DNA from: Protopterus annectens | Lineage: Eukaryota > Chordata > Ceratodontiformes > Protopteridae | Length of the DNA: 64,000 nt | Reading direction: 5' to 3' | Assembly: GCF_019279795.1 (NCBI RefSeq) | Contig: NC_056745.1 | Location: 511,501,006-511,565,005 of the forward strand | Shown here: positions 44,416-56,225 of the stretch, piece by piece | How the letters are laid out: each line of letters starts with the position of its first letter | Position numbering within the stretch: position 1 is the first letter of the stretch | The notes under the pieces: model-generated | Told to the model about the DNA's origin: nothing | Database searches by the model: none | The model's input: the letters and a program-made list of their open reading frames with translations, nothing else | Made by a program: the position numbers and the translations under genes

Positions 44416-45430
44416 TCTTTTTGCAGTCAGAAACTGCTGAGTGGCCATTACCCATTGCCATTTTCTCATGGCTTCTGTACAGAGTGGGTAAGATCTGGCT
44501 CTCCCTTGCTTATTTATGTACCAGACTAATGTCACATTGTCTGTTTGAATACTGATCATTCCTACAAGAAGCTAGTCCTGTAGTCCCTGCAACACAAGTG
44601 AACTGCCATCATCTCTAGGACATTTATGTGAAGACAAGCTTAAGTTTCTCCATGAACATCAGACTATCCTGCCTTCACAATAACTCCACACCCACCCAAG
44701 GGAGGATGCATCTATGGTTACTGTTCCTACTAGAGGTGAGACTTGAAATGGTCTTTCTACTGATACCCAGGGCTGACAGAAGTCACCAGTTTAGATTGTC
44801 CCTGCAGAACTAAGTTGTCCTGATGGGAAAGGACATGGGATTGTCTCTGAGACCACTGTGATAGGAGGAGTCACTGTAGGATCCTCAAGTGGTAGCAGCC
44901 ACTCTGTACCATAAGAACTGCTGCTGCCATTAAGTCTAAGGCTCTCAATATTAGCTTTGCTGGGGGATGATCTAGATCAAGAAGAACCTGAAATACCAAC
45001 TTCAATGATGTTTCTGTCCTGTGGAAGGAAGATTTGAGGTATGGCTGTGTGTAACTAACCCAGAAAGACTAGACATTGAGTGGGAACCAAATTGGATTTT
45101 GTTGTATTTACTGTAATACCTAAGGAAGTGCAAAGCTGAGGGTGGTACTCCCTTTTCTAAATAAGTGACACTTTGGAGCAGCAGCCAGGACCCAGTCATC
45201 CAAGTATGGAAAAATTATAAATTCCTGTAAACACAGGTGAGCTGCTATGACTGCTTTGCATTTAGCAAACACCCTGAAGGCTGTGGTGAGACCAATTAGT
45301 AGGGCACATAATTAAAATAAAGGGGCCTTCCACAGAAGCATAGAAATCTTCTTGTCTCCTCTATTTTTATGTCAGGGTAGGCATCCTGATCTACTGAGCA
45401 CATCCATATGTTCCTCTGAAAAAATGAAAG
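44416..45430 (-). pseudogene. DIRS RT-RNase H fragment, opposite strand
   Basis: Minus-strand DIRS remnant. The RT part near 45400-45200 gives QDAYPDIKIEETRRFLCF and a frameshifted catalytic region (HTWMTGSWLL in place of YLDDWLL, near 45190). The RNase H end is at 44559-44430: IQTDNVTLVWYINKQGRARSYPLC and AMRKWQWVMA. It stops abruptly at the foldback, so the recombinase is missing on this side too. Confidence 0.75.
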
Positions 45431-46652
45431 GGTAGACCACTGTCATCATCATCTTCTTTCGGCTGTTCCCATTAGGGGTCACCACAGCGGATCATCTGTT
45501 TCCATTTCTTCCTGTCCACTACATCGTGCTCTGTCACACCAACCACCTGCATGTCCTTTCTCACTACATCCATAAACCTTATCTTAGGCCTTCCTCTTTT
45601 CCCGTTACCTGGTAGCTTCATCCTTAGCATCTTTTTCCCAATATACTCAGCATCCCTCCTCAGCACATGTCCAAACCAACGTAATCTTGCATCTCTGGCT
45701 TTGTCTCCAAACCTTCCAACCTGGGCTGACCCTCTAATATACTTATTCCTAATCCTGTCCATCCTCGTCACACCCAGTGCAAATATTAACATCTTCAGCT
45801 CTACCACATCAAGCTCTGACTCCTGCCTTTTTGTCAATGCCACTGTCTCCAACCCATATAATATAGCTAGTCTCACTACCCTCTTGTAGACCTTCCCTTT
45901 CAACTCTTACTGGTACTCGTCTGTCACAAATCACTCCTGACACTCTTCTCCACCCACTCCATCCTGCCTGTACTCTCTTCTTCACCTCTCTTCCACACTC
46001 ACCATTACTCTGAACTGTTGATCCCAAGTATTTAAACTCATCCACCTTCACCACCTCTACTCCCTGCATCTTCACCATTCTTCTATCCTCCCTCTCATTC
46101 ACACACATATATTCTGTATTAGTCCTGCTGACCTTCATTCCTCGTCTCTCTAGAGCATATCTCCACCTGTTCCCTACTCTCACCACAGATCACAATGTTA
46201 TCTGCAAACATCACAGTTCATGGGGACTCCTGATTGATCTTGTCTAGCAACCTGTCCATCACCATTGCAAATAAGAAAGGGCTCAGAGCTGATCCTTGAT
46301 GTAATCCCATCTCCACCTTAAACGCATCCATCACTCCCAGCGCAGACCTCACCGCTGTCCCACTACCCTCGTACATATCCTGTACCACTCTTACATACTT
46401 CTCTGACACTCCCAACTTCTTCATACAATACCACATCTCCTCTCTATGCACCCTGTCATATGCTTTCTCTAAGTCCACAAAGACACAATGCAACTCCTTC
46501 TGACCTTCTCTGTACTTCTCCATCAACACTCTCAGAGCAAACATCGCATCTGTAGTGCTCTTTCCTGGCATGTAACCATACTGCTGATCACTAATCAGCA
46601 CCTCCCTTCTTAACCTAGCTTCCACTACTCTTTCCCATAACTTCATGAACAA
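45431..46652 (-). mobile_element. RTE-clade LINE, 5'-truncated
   Basis: RT on the minus strand: QQYGYMPGKSTTDAMFALR, FVDLEKAYDRVHREEMWY (motif A), LHQGSALSPFLFAMVMDRL (motif B), then MFADNIVIC (motif C, FADD decayed to FADN) just past a stop near 46205. The C-terminal part follows: CVNEREDRRMVKMQG, FKYLGSTVQSNGECG, LETVALTKRQ, ARLRWFGHVLRRD and MLRMKLPGNGKRGRPK. The 3' end has the CTGTGGTGACCCCTAATGGG tail and a short ATG repeat (near 45433). It lacks the endonuclease. Decay is mild. Its tail matches the SINEs at 11.5 and 28.7 kb. Confidence 0.9.
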
Positions 46653-47900
46653 AATCTATTTTACTTTATTTAAAGAAGGTTTCAAGTTTGTGGCCTCACA
46701 CAAAGTAGACATTGCAGATGTGCTTACTGAACTAAAGTTGTAAATTAGGAAGGTAAACTTCCAAATAATGTTTAAAAAACAAGGAGTAGGAAATGGACCA
46801 AATACATCTAGAAATACCTTAAGAAAAAAAGAAAACATTCAGTTATCCACTCCACCTAGCTATAGTCACTTTTGAAAAGGTTTGTACGAATGAATTACAA
46901 GGTATATTAAAAAATGAAATATTACAGCTTGACTAGAGCTGGATTTAATTTGATGAAAGAACTCGGGGCTAATAACACATTAAGAATTATGAAGCCTGAT
47001 AAAGGGGGAGGGATCATGATTCTGGACAAAGTCATATGACTAGTATTCTCCACAACACAGAAAAATACTAAGCAATGTCCAAGAATGAAATCAGTATAGC
47101 ACACAGGACAATAAAACTATTCCTAGAAGGTTCAATGTTACAGGAGCTATTACTGAAGACTTGTATAGATTTTTGGTTAATGATCATCCATTAATCCCAA
47201 CAATGTTAGGGATACCTAAAATCCACAAAAACATCCACACTCACCCCCCCCCCAATCATCTCATAGTAGCAGCCTATAACGCCATGACATCCTTTAGGAA
47301 TGTTTGTGAATTGAATATTAAATTATGCTTTAATCCCAATAGAGTATTTGAGGGATTATTTGACCAAGATTAAACAAGAATTGTATGAGACAAGTAGTTT
47401 GTCCACAGTTCACGTGGTAGATTTATTTACATCCATAGCCCATCAAGAAGGGTTAGAATTATTCCATGATGCAATATTAGAACTTACTCCTTTAAATATC
47501 ACACTTGTAAATTTCATCATGGAAGTAATGGAGGTGATACTTTACAATTTCATCACATTTGAAGGTGAATTTTTCAGACAAGTTAAAGGTGTGGCTATGG
47601 GGGCCAGTTATGCCCCTACGTATGCCAACCTGGTTATGTAAACATGGGAGAACCACCATGCATTCAATTCTATATTCAAGGACCATTGGAACATTGACCT
47701 TCGTTACTTGGATGATATATTCATCCTGTGGAAAGACAAGGGGCATGAGAGAAATTTATTTTGTATATTAACATTTCTCCCTTTCTCAAATTCACAAACA
47801 CTCATTCTGATGACAGATAGCATTCACTACCTAGATGTTACAGTTTATAAACTGATACTGTACAAGCTGCTCTATTTTGTTGCAGAAGCTTTATAAGTAG
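46653..47900 (+). mobile_element. PLE-E, Penelope-like RT (left part)
   Basis: Blocks in order: KPDKGGGIMILDKV (46990-47030), LGIPKIHKN (47210), VDLFTSIAHQEGLELF (47420, RT motif A region), RQVKGVAMGASYAPTYANLVM (47577-47640, seen as GVAMGASYAPTYANL), RYLDDIFILWKD (47702-47740, catalytic YLDD intact) and HYLDVTVYK (47826). Several frames are used. The element stops at about 47900 and resumes at about 53050, with an L2 LINE in between. Confidence 0.85.
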
Positions 47901-49391
47901 CTAGTGAGTTTACTGAATTCTGTCGTAATATTTGTGTTTAAACTGAACCTGCACCTGGAGAAAGTGTATAGTCAAAGTGACTACTTGCTGCATGTTTTTA
48001 ATGTTTAAATTGCTCACACACATTGAATAAGTGCATTTACGACCTGAATAACTTGTGCTAGCTATACTGGAATTACCTTTACTGACTATTTTGAAGTTGT
48101 ACAATGATGAACGATTAATTATTTTTTCTGGTATATCTTTAAAATCTGGCAAGTGTTTATGCTCTTTACCACTAAATTTTCTTAGCCATAAACTTTAGTC
48201 CACTCTAAAGTGTGATAATTTTACCCCCCCCAAACCTCTCTGAATGTACTATTGTAAAATAACTGCCTGTTGTTGCCTTAATGCTTACCCTAGAATCTCT
48301 TTTCTCTTTTTTTAGTCAAACTCTGAATTTACCTACACTAGCGTACTGCAGCTCCTACAAAACGGTGTCTACAGGATTGCAATTGGCCACAACAGTCTCT
48401 AACAACAAAACCTTTTTCTCTCCCAACAATTAAATAGTATAGGTTACAAATATACAAAATGTTTAAGCTCTCTTTTACCGTGCTGTGTAACAAAGCAAAT
48501 CACCATTTTGGTCAGCCATAGGGCTCTTTCTGCTTTATTTTTTGCCTCCTTCCCCTGTAACTAAAGTAAACAGACTCATACATTTGTCTTTCTGACCTTA
48601 ACGTTTACAGGTATACCTTGTACCTTTGTGGCTTTCTAAGACTCAGACATAGATTCCTGTTTGAAAGTTTTACTTGTCTGACATTTGAACAAGTAACCCT
48701 GATAAAAACCTCAAAACTGGATACCGTTGGTCTGTCTTTCCTGCTAAAAGTAAGCAAAATTAAAGTGCTGAGTGCAGGTTTTAAATGCTTACATTAAACT
48801 TACCTGTGGTGTAGTTTCTGCCCGCTCCACTTGGGCTCGCTTTGCTTCCCACCCACCCCAAGTATCCTCAAATTTATACTTTCACCTCATTGTCTGGTCA
48901 CTCCCATAACCCCCTCCCACCACTATAATGTGTGCTTTCACCCTATCACTCTTCCCACCTTGTCACCAAATCTTCCCCTTTTCCCCGCCTGTCTTGGGCT
49001 GCCTCCTCTGTGGCTTTCCCCTCTCACACTTAACTCTTTCACTTTCTAGCACACCTACCATCTCCTCACATACTATTTCCACTCCTTGATACTGTTCCTT
49101 CCCTCCCACCGCTTATTTCTAGCCACCACCCTTCCCCAATATAGTTCTTTATATTTTTCCCTGTAACTCTTCCCCTCATTTTTCCATCTCACAACGCCAT
49201 CCTTACTGCTATTTCTCCCACTTCTAATCTCACTAGCCCTAAGCACTTCCTATCACACTGAGCTCAATATCCTCCCCTCTTCCCCCATCTTTCCCTTTCT
49301 TAGACTTCTTCCAACATATAACCCAGTCTCCACTGTCTATTGACCCCCCTCTCTTTTCTCTCTCTCCCCCTTTCAATGCCTTAAATTTAAA

Positions 49392-50126
49392 ACTCGTGGC
49401 CTTCCCGCTCTTACTCCTAAGCCCAAACTCAAGTACCCCATTCCCGTTACTGACCACCCTCACCTTTTCCATCTTGTCTTTGCTCTTCTGGTTTCTGGTG
49501 ACATCCATCCCAATCCTGGTCTCTCCCCTCTCCCCCTCATCTGCTGTCTCCCCAAAAACATCCTCAAATATCTCCAGCCTCAAACATCTCCCTCTCTCTC
49601 TGCAATGAACATCCAAAGCCTAAACAACAAAACGTACGAACATCATGCATGGTTGGTCCAACACAAACCTCACATCTTGGCCCTAACGGAAACCTGGCTA
49701 AAACCTCATATCACTTCCTCTGAATTTCTCCCACCTCAATACAATATCTATAGGTCTGCTAGAATACCCAAAAAAGGCGGCAGGGTGGCTATCTTGTACT
49801 CTGCTTCACTGACACTAACATCTATAGACATTACCCTGCCTAGTATCTCCCCTGCTGAACTACTTTTCCTAGACTGCCACATCAATAACTATAGGAAGTT
49901 TGCTATTGTCTCTATCTATATTCCCCCCAGTCTATATCCCCCAGGTAAAAACATCCCTATCCTTGAACATATACTCTCCTGGATAAACACCTCCATCCCC
50001 TATGAAACCATCATTCTTGGAGATGTTAATATAGATTGGAACTCCCTTACTGGTGACTCACTCCAACATTTCATAAACCTGTATGGATTCTCACAGCTGA
50101 TCACTACCCCTTACCCATTACAGTAA
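49392..50126 (+). pseudogene. L2 endonuclease with SGDIHPNPG leader
   Basis: Open upstream of the first ATG at 49605: HLVFALLVSGDIHPNPGL (49462-49515), a block common before the endonuclease in L2-like LINEs. Then MNIQSLNNKTYEHHAWLV, HILALTETWLKPH (catalytic E in TETWL), GGRVAILYSASL, LLFLDCHINNYRKFAIVSIYIPPS (seen as FAIVSIYIPPS) and IILGDVNIDWN (GD-N-DW catalytic block). The frame breaks at 50126, after ITTPYP; the SDH motif near 50210 survives as YDHSPISI. The enzyme nicks target DNA for first-strand priming. Confidence 0.85.
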
Positions 50127-50650
50127 AAACGCTACTGGTTCCACAACTGACTGGATCTTGACCAACTCTCCAAACTATTGTAACCGTTCTACCTTCCCTG
50201 ACTCTATTTATGACCATTCTCCCATCTCTATCTTAAGGCACTCTCCTCATCTCTCTAATCCCCATCTCTACAGAGGTTGTAGGAAACTAACTTTTTCCCT
50301 GAAACCTTTAACTATAGACTCTCTGCCATCAACTGGTCTTTCCTAAAAACTCTCCTGCTCAACGATGCTGTTAATAAATTCGACCACATTTTCCTTGATG
50401 TCTTAAACTCTATTGCCCCAACCTGCAAAATCAGAATCAAATCTAATTTCGCACCCTGGCTCTCCAAAGCTACTCATGCTTTGATGCATGAAAGAGATGC
50501 TCTATGTAAAAAATAGCAAACCACTAAAACGCCCACCTTTCTAAAAGGTTATAAGCAACTCAGAAATGGTGCAAAACAACTTATTATTTTGGATAAATGC
50601 CAATATTTCATTAAATTTCAAAGCTCTCACCCAAATGACCCCAAAAATTC

Positions 50651-52396
50651 TTGAGTACTATCAACTCCCTGCTCCACACTGGTTCTCCTACCATCCCTAA
50701 CCCTTTCCCCTATCACTCTCCCTCTGAAACTGCAGACTTACTCAACAAACACTTCACAGACAGCATCTCTAAACTTCTACCCTCTGGTAACTCTGCTCAT
50801 CTCAACTCTTCTGTGTCACCTCCCCCTAAACCTCTATGCTCCTCTATATCTCAGCCTTTTATGTTGCAACCTGTTTCTACTAAATATATCAAATCCCTGC
50901 TTCTTAAACTAAAACCATGCTCTCCATCCACTGATAACCCCCCTCAATTTCTGAAAATTGCTGCTGACTCTGTTGCATATCCTGTATCTATCAATCAACC
51001 TCTCCATTCAGGAATCTACCTTACCAGAAATATTGAAATCCTTCTATACCACTCCTCTGCACAAAGGTGGCAAGACTGTTGAACCCTCTTAACTATAGAC
51101 CAATCACTATTCTCTCACCGCTCTCTAAGATCCTTGAAAAATGTATACATACTCAACTACTGTCCTATCTCATTCACAAAAATCTCCTCACCTCCTTGCA
51201 ACATGGTTTCTGCCCCAAATTACAGCATCTCGACTGCCTTATTATCCTTTACTCAAAAGGTTGCAGAAGCTAGGGACAACATTTCATCCCATCCTTCTTA
51301 AACTCTCAGACCTAAACCTCTCTCCTTCTACTCTTGGCTGGTTCCATTCCTACTTTACTGGCAGAAAACAAGCTGCAAGATGGCAGCAGGCTTTATCAGC
51401 CTTCCTTGCTGTTCAAACAGGAGTACCTCAAGGCTCCATACTTGGACCGCTCCTTTTCAACATTTTTACCAACAAAGTACATTCATCCTGCAGTCTCTTA
51501 TCTGTAATACAATATGCAGACGACTCTGCTCCCTTATCTGTCTCCAATACTATCTCTGAACTACACACACTAACACAGAATTCCTTTATCTCTGTTGAAA
51601 AATGCCTCAGAAATAATCAACTAATCTTTAACCTGAAAAAAAAAAAACCACCACCCTCTCTTCCTACCTCAGACACCCTCTCACCTTAAATCCAACTTTT
51701 CTCTTTCCTCCATAGATGGCACCACTATCTCCCCTGTCTCACACACCAAACTCCTTGTGGTAATAATAATTGATGATGGACTAAAATTTGACTAGCACAT
51801 ACAACAAGCCATCAAAAAAAAAAACACCAAAACTTGGACTACTTTATCAGGCCATCAAAAAAAACATCAAAATCTTGGACTACTTTATAAGAACAAAACA
51901 TTCCTCACTACTGCCACTAAATGCACTCTTGCACAGGCATTTATCTTACTTAGTTTTCTATATGCTTCTCCCATCCTTACCAATATCCAAACTACCTCAA
52001 TGCAGAAACTGGAACAAACATACAAATAAAATTGCCAGATTTATGCTAAACCAACCATTCTCATCACATCACTGCCAAGTGGCTGGAACTTCTGCACCTT
52101 CGCCTACAATCACAGCTCCACACTACCTTTTCCATACTCAACAACCCCTCTGCCTGCCCTGCTCTTGCCTCCCATGTTACTGTCTACTCTCCACCTGGCC
52201 TCTCCGGAGTGCTGATCAGCATCTTCTCTCAGTTTATAAACCCAAAAGGAATATTGGCAAACACCTTTGCAAACACTCTGTCTCACTAAATTGGAACAAA
52301 CTCTCTCTCCATATTAGATCCAACCTTTCCTTTCCTGGTTTTAAAAAGGAGCTTAAATCCCACCTACTAAACTTGAAATTAATGCCGTTGCCTTGA
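50651..52396 (+). pseudogene. L2 reverse transcriptase (internal deletion)
   Basis: Pre-RT linker: SSISQPFMLQPVSTKYIKSLLLKLKP with a PSTDNPPQFLKI block (50930). Then NYRPITILSPLSKILEKCIHTQLL (51085-51160). The region with RT motif A (the usual F.DLSKAFDTV) is missing between about 51240 and 51290, an internal deletion. It then continues as WFHSYFTGRKQ, GVPQGSILGPLLFNIF (51421-51468) and IQYADDSA with the catalytic YADD (51509-51532). C-terminal thumb: NKIARFMLNQP and LNWNKLSLHIRSNLSFPGFKKEL (52290-52360). A 40-bp duplication lies at about 51806-51890. Confidence 0.85.
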
Positions 52397-52719
52397 CCAC
52401 ACGTAGTCAGTCTGCCCTACTGTATAACCTGTTGCATCTCCTATCTCCTTTCTTTCTCTGTTAGTAACTTCTGCTTAAACTAACCTCCTAAACCCTCAGC
52501 TCTACTACTATAACCCCCTCCTTTCTCTCCCACTCCCTTTCTCCACACTATTTATCTTTCTCCCCACTTCCTATCAATGTCTGTACATTTTCCTTCTTTT
52601 GAACGATTATCTGTTTTTACTTTTATATGTAGTAAATTTACACCACTGCTATCAGTGCAACCCTTAATGGTCATATTTTTCTTTTGTTTTTCTCTTTATA
52701 ATTAATTTCGTATTTGCAT

Positions 52720-52975
52720 TATTTTTAATAGTTTTTGTCCTGAATATTTATCTTTGTTTATGTTTGCTGGGCTCTTTGCCCTTGGGTCTCCACTGAAAAT
52801 GGGCTGCTTACTATCAATACAATGCAAATAGTTAATAACCTTTTCTTTTTTTACAATTATTCTGTATTGTGATTATTTAATATTTGCATATTGTCACTTT
52901 ATCTTTATTTATGTTTCCTGGGGCTTTTCCCCTCAGGTCTCCCCTGAAAATGGGTTTGTTTGCAAACTCAGTTGG
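52720..52975. repeat. Duplicated L2 3' UTR segment
   Basis: TTATCTTTGTTTATGTTTGCTGGGCTCTTTGCCCTTGGGTCTCC-like sequence at 52750-52803 recurs at 52903-52950 with AGGTCTCCCCTGAAAATGGG. The two copies are diverged, so the repeat may be ancestral to the family. Confidence 0.7.
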
Positions 52976-53049
52976 ACTAACCTAGTTAACAAATGTGAAA
53001 TAAAATATTTGTTTTGCTTCAAGAGTTCTCAGAAAACCAACATTTTCAA

Positions 53050-53930
53050 ACAGCTATCTGGACTTAACACTTGTCACCCAGGGCATACTAAAAATAACAT
53101 TTTTAAGGGACAAATAGTTTGAGCAGCCAGGATGAGTTCCAAAATTTTAAATTAGAATTAAGTAAGTTGATATACATGTTCCAAGAAGGGGGGGGGTCCA
53201 CCAAGACTTACTGTTCAGAATCACTGAGGAAATAATGCAAGGTTAGAGTCCAAAGTTTAAATCTTTACTAGGGAACAACGACTGGTTATTAACATGTGTG
53301 GGGACTAGTCAGGACAACACAAAAATGTTTACAAAACTGGTGTCTTTTGGGGGGGTGACATTAAGGGTTTAACTGTCAAGAATTTGAATATTTAATGGCA
53401 AAATTGATATTTTTAAAATTTTGGGTGAAACTGAATTTTGTATACAAAGCTGGTAAGAACCTGTAATATCTATTCAAACATCCACGGAATTTAACTAATG
53501 TTAAAAATAAAGGGATTAGGCATTGAGGGGCTTGCAGACAATGTGGGTACATCTTAGAACGGAATAATGTAACCATAATGAATCCACCTTTGGAAATATT
53601 CCTTAAGGAAGGAAAATGTGCTACTATAGGGTTCATGTACATTGCTGTTTGCCAAGGTTGCAATTACTTCTACATTAGTAAGACAGAAAAGCAATTACTG
53701 AAATGGATATACAAATGTTTACACGTAATACCAAGGAATAATACCAACAATGCCCTATACAAATGCACACTAACTTGTCCCTATTTTACCAAGTTTTGTT
53801 TGGCATTATTGACGTCATAATGAGGAATACAAGGGGAGGTTGTCAAACAGAAACTGAAAGATAACTCATTTGGCAACTAAGACTGAATGCAACAGTTACA
53901 ACATGATGTTGACACCCTCCATAAGGGGTG
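53050..53930 (+). mobile_element. PLE-E, right part with GIY-YIG endonuclease
   Basis: Resumes with SGLNTCHPGHTKNNIFKGQIV (53060-53125), the family thumb block before the endonuclease linker. The GIY-YIG domain is at 53630-53730: CNYFYISKTEKQLLKWIYKCLHVI, where YIGKT has decayed to YISKT, then NTNNALYKC. Its right edge near 53930 adjoins CR1-like sequence. Stops are frequent. Confidence 0.75.
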
Positions 53931-56225
53931 CCCAAATCTTGGATCTGGTGCTTACCAATATGGGGGGCCACTGTAGCACCCCACTGTGAGATCCGACCAC
54001 AAATCAGTCTCATTTAAAGTAACTATCACACCTGACCCCCCCCCCCCCCGCAGGAACTAAACTAAAAAACTTCTCCAAAGCAGATTATAACCTCTTACAG
54101 GATGGTATAAATAGCTTCTCTGCACCTTCCCCCACAGATGGAACAGGCAACTATGCAGAGTTCTACACTAATGCTTTATACAAACATCTGTATAACTGCA
54201 CTGACTTGGTCATACCAGACAGGATCAAAACAAGCTCCTCAAGGAATAGCAAACCTGCCTCGTGAACTGCCATTAACAGGCTTTACAATAAGAGGAAGAA
54301 ATTGCTACAAGTAAGAGGGAGTGAGCTCTAAACTGGAAACATTCTATCAGCTTAAACAAGTGAATAAGACTTCTTGTGATGTCCACCAATGCAAACTATG
54401 AATCCAAATTAGCTTCCTCAACTAAAGACAACCATAAGGTGTTCTTTAGGTACATCCATAACCTAAAAGGAAAGGCCCAGATTTGTGCTAAGCTGGTAAT
54501 TAATGATACCACATATACTGAGCCTGTGAACATAGCTAATTTGCTGGCCCCCAGGTTCTGGGAAAAGTTCACTACCCTGTCCCCACCACATGTACCCCAC
54601 CACATCCCTACCACCTGTCCCCTATCTTGCATCTCTAAAGAGAAGGTCATAAATGCCCTCTCTAAGGCCAGGAACCCAGCATCTATGGGACCTGATAACA
54701 TCCCAGGCTGCATCCTACATGGGCTCCAAAAAGAATTAGCAAAACCATTGGGTACACTTTTTCAGTCATAGTCTAAGCACCCATCGACTTCGTCCCAGCT
54801 GAATGGAAAATGGCCACCATCATTCCATGGCACAAAGGTGGATCGTCCACTGACTCCAGGAACTATAGACCTATAAACCTGACTAGCCTTATCTGTGAGG
54901 CCATGGATCGAATCATCATGGACCTCATCAACAAAGATATAGGTAATCTCCAGACATTTGACCCTACTCAGTTTGGATTTGTCAAAGGGAGATCATGCCT
55001 GTTAAACCTGGTGGACTTCAAGACAGTCACCAAGGCCCTGAATGAGTGGAAATCTGTGCAGCCTACCTGGATGTACCAAGGCATTTGACACTATCCCCCA
55101 CTTAGGCATCATTGACAAACTCACCCAGCTAGCTATCAACCCTTATGTTCTTAGATGGGTCATTAACTGGTTCACTGATAGAACCTATATAGTCAAAATA
55201 GGGGAATCCACCTCCAACAGCAAACCTGTAACTGGTGGTGTTCCACATGGATCAGTCCTGGGACCTCTACCATTTGAAATCTATTTCACCAAAGTACAAG
55301 CAAAAACTAAAGGTCTCTGGGCTGACAGTTTGCTGATGACTGAAAATTGGGAGTGGTCATAAAATCTCCAAATGATGTCAACATCCTATAAGAGAGTCTT
55401 ACACAAACAAATGATCAGTGCAAAAATCATGGCCTTAAACTCCATGCAAAAAATGTATCACCCTTTCAGTATGGATGATGTTCCTAACTACCACATCAAT
55501 AGCAACACCTTAAGTACACACACGGTGGTGACAGACTTGGACACACAGATTGACAGCAACCTCACCTTTGACCACCATGTCTCCATATTGGTAAGAAAGG
55601 CATTCTATATTGCTCATCTGAAAAAGTAAGGGCATTACCTCCAGGAAAAAAAGTTATAACCTCCCTGTACTCTTCCCTCATCAGACCAATAATAGAGTAC
55701 AACACCCCTTTTGATATGTACCTTTCCAAGCAATTAGAGTCAACAAAGGTTTCTCACAAGGAAAATTCTAGGTCTTCAACATTTGTCCTATGCTGATCGT
55801 CTGAAATCACTGTCACTTTATTTTATTTCATACAGACTACTCAGAGGTGATTCTCTGCCTTGCATACAAGGCAATCTCTGACCCTGCTTTACTGGAAATG
55901 TTGCATCTCTGTAAGACAAATGGTATATGGGTTACTCGCTCTAAAGACCTTAATTTGGTATGTGACATTAATAGAACCTGCTTGAGGGAGAGATTTGTCT
56001 CACAGAGGTTACCACACTTTAGAACAGACTCCCAACTTCATGTCAAACAGAGCACCTCATTGGCCCTCTTCAAATCCAATCTGGATGAGTAACCATAAAT
56101 TCACCCTGGGGGTTCCATCTGTGTCCCTGTTGGACAGGGACAATAGGTGCTGATCATGGAAATAAGGGTAGTTGGTTAAGCTTGTAAGCGCCATTAGCCT
56201 AGTAACTTCTTATGATCCTGTGCAA
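53931..56225 (+). mobile_element. CR1-like LINE copy 2
   Basis: Begins in the endonuclease end (a VRSDHKSVSF block near 53990) and runs through the linker, NYRPINLTSLICEAMDRIIMDLINKDIGNLQTFDPTQFGFVKGRSCLLNL (seen as NYRPINLTSL and GFVKGRSCLLNL, 54865-55010), TKAFDTIPHLGIIDKL (motif A, 55078-55125), GVPHGSVLGPLPFEIYF and a decayed FADD region near 55330. The C-terminal part reaches 56092 (RLPHFRTDSQLHVKQSTS). The 3' tail has GGGACAATAGGTGCTG and CATTAGCCTAGTA before 56225. Many frameshifts. It is the longest of the four copies. Confidence 0.85.

Larger units (their letters stand above)
47901..53035 (+). mobile_element. L2-clade LINE inserted in PLE-E
   Basis: 5-kb element of the L2 clade. The coding part begins near 49400 with a proline-rich N terminus, then endonuclease (49605-50126), a broken middle, RT (50650-52396) and a 3' end with GGTCTCCCCTGAAAATGGG and GTTAACAAATGTGAAATAAAAT (52935-53010), typical of L2 tails in fish and amphibians. 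47901-49390 is C/T-rich and has no coding signature; I treat it as L2 5' sequence or part of PLE-E. The PLE-E frame halts to its left and resumes to its right, so the L2 is the later insertion. No target duplication was found. Confidence 0.75.

Noticed and set aside
45551..45889. Plus-strand open frame over the RTE LINE
   Set aside because: It is antisense to the clear RTE reverse transcriptase C terminus on the minus strand.
49239..49616. Minus-strand 125-codon frame
   Set aside because: It is the complement of the C/T-rich L2 leader and endonuclease start, which have family motifs on the plus strand.
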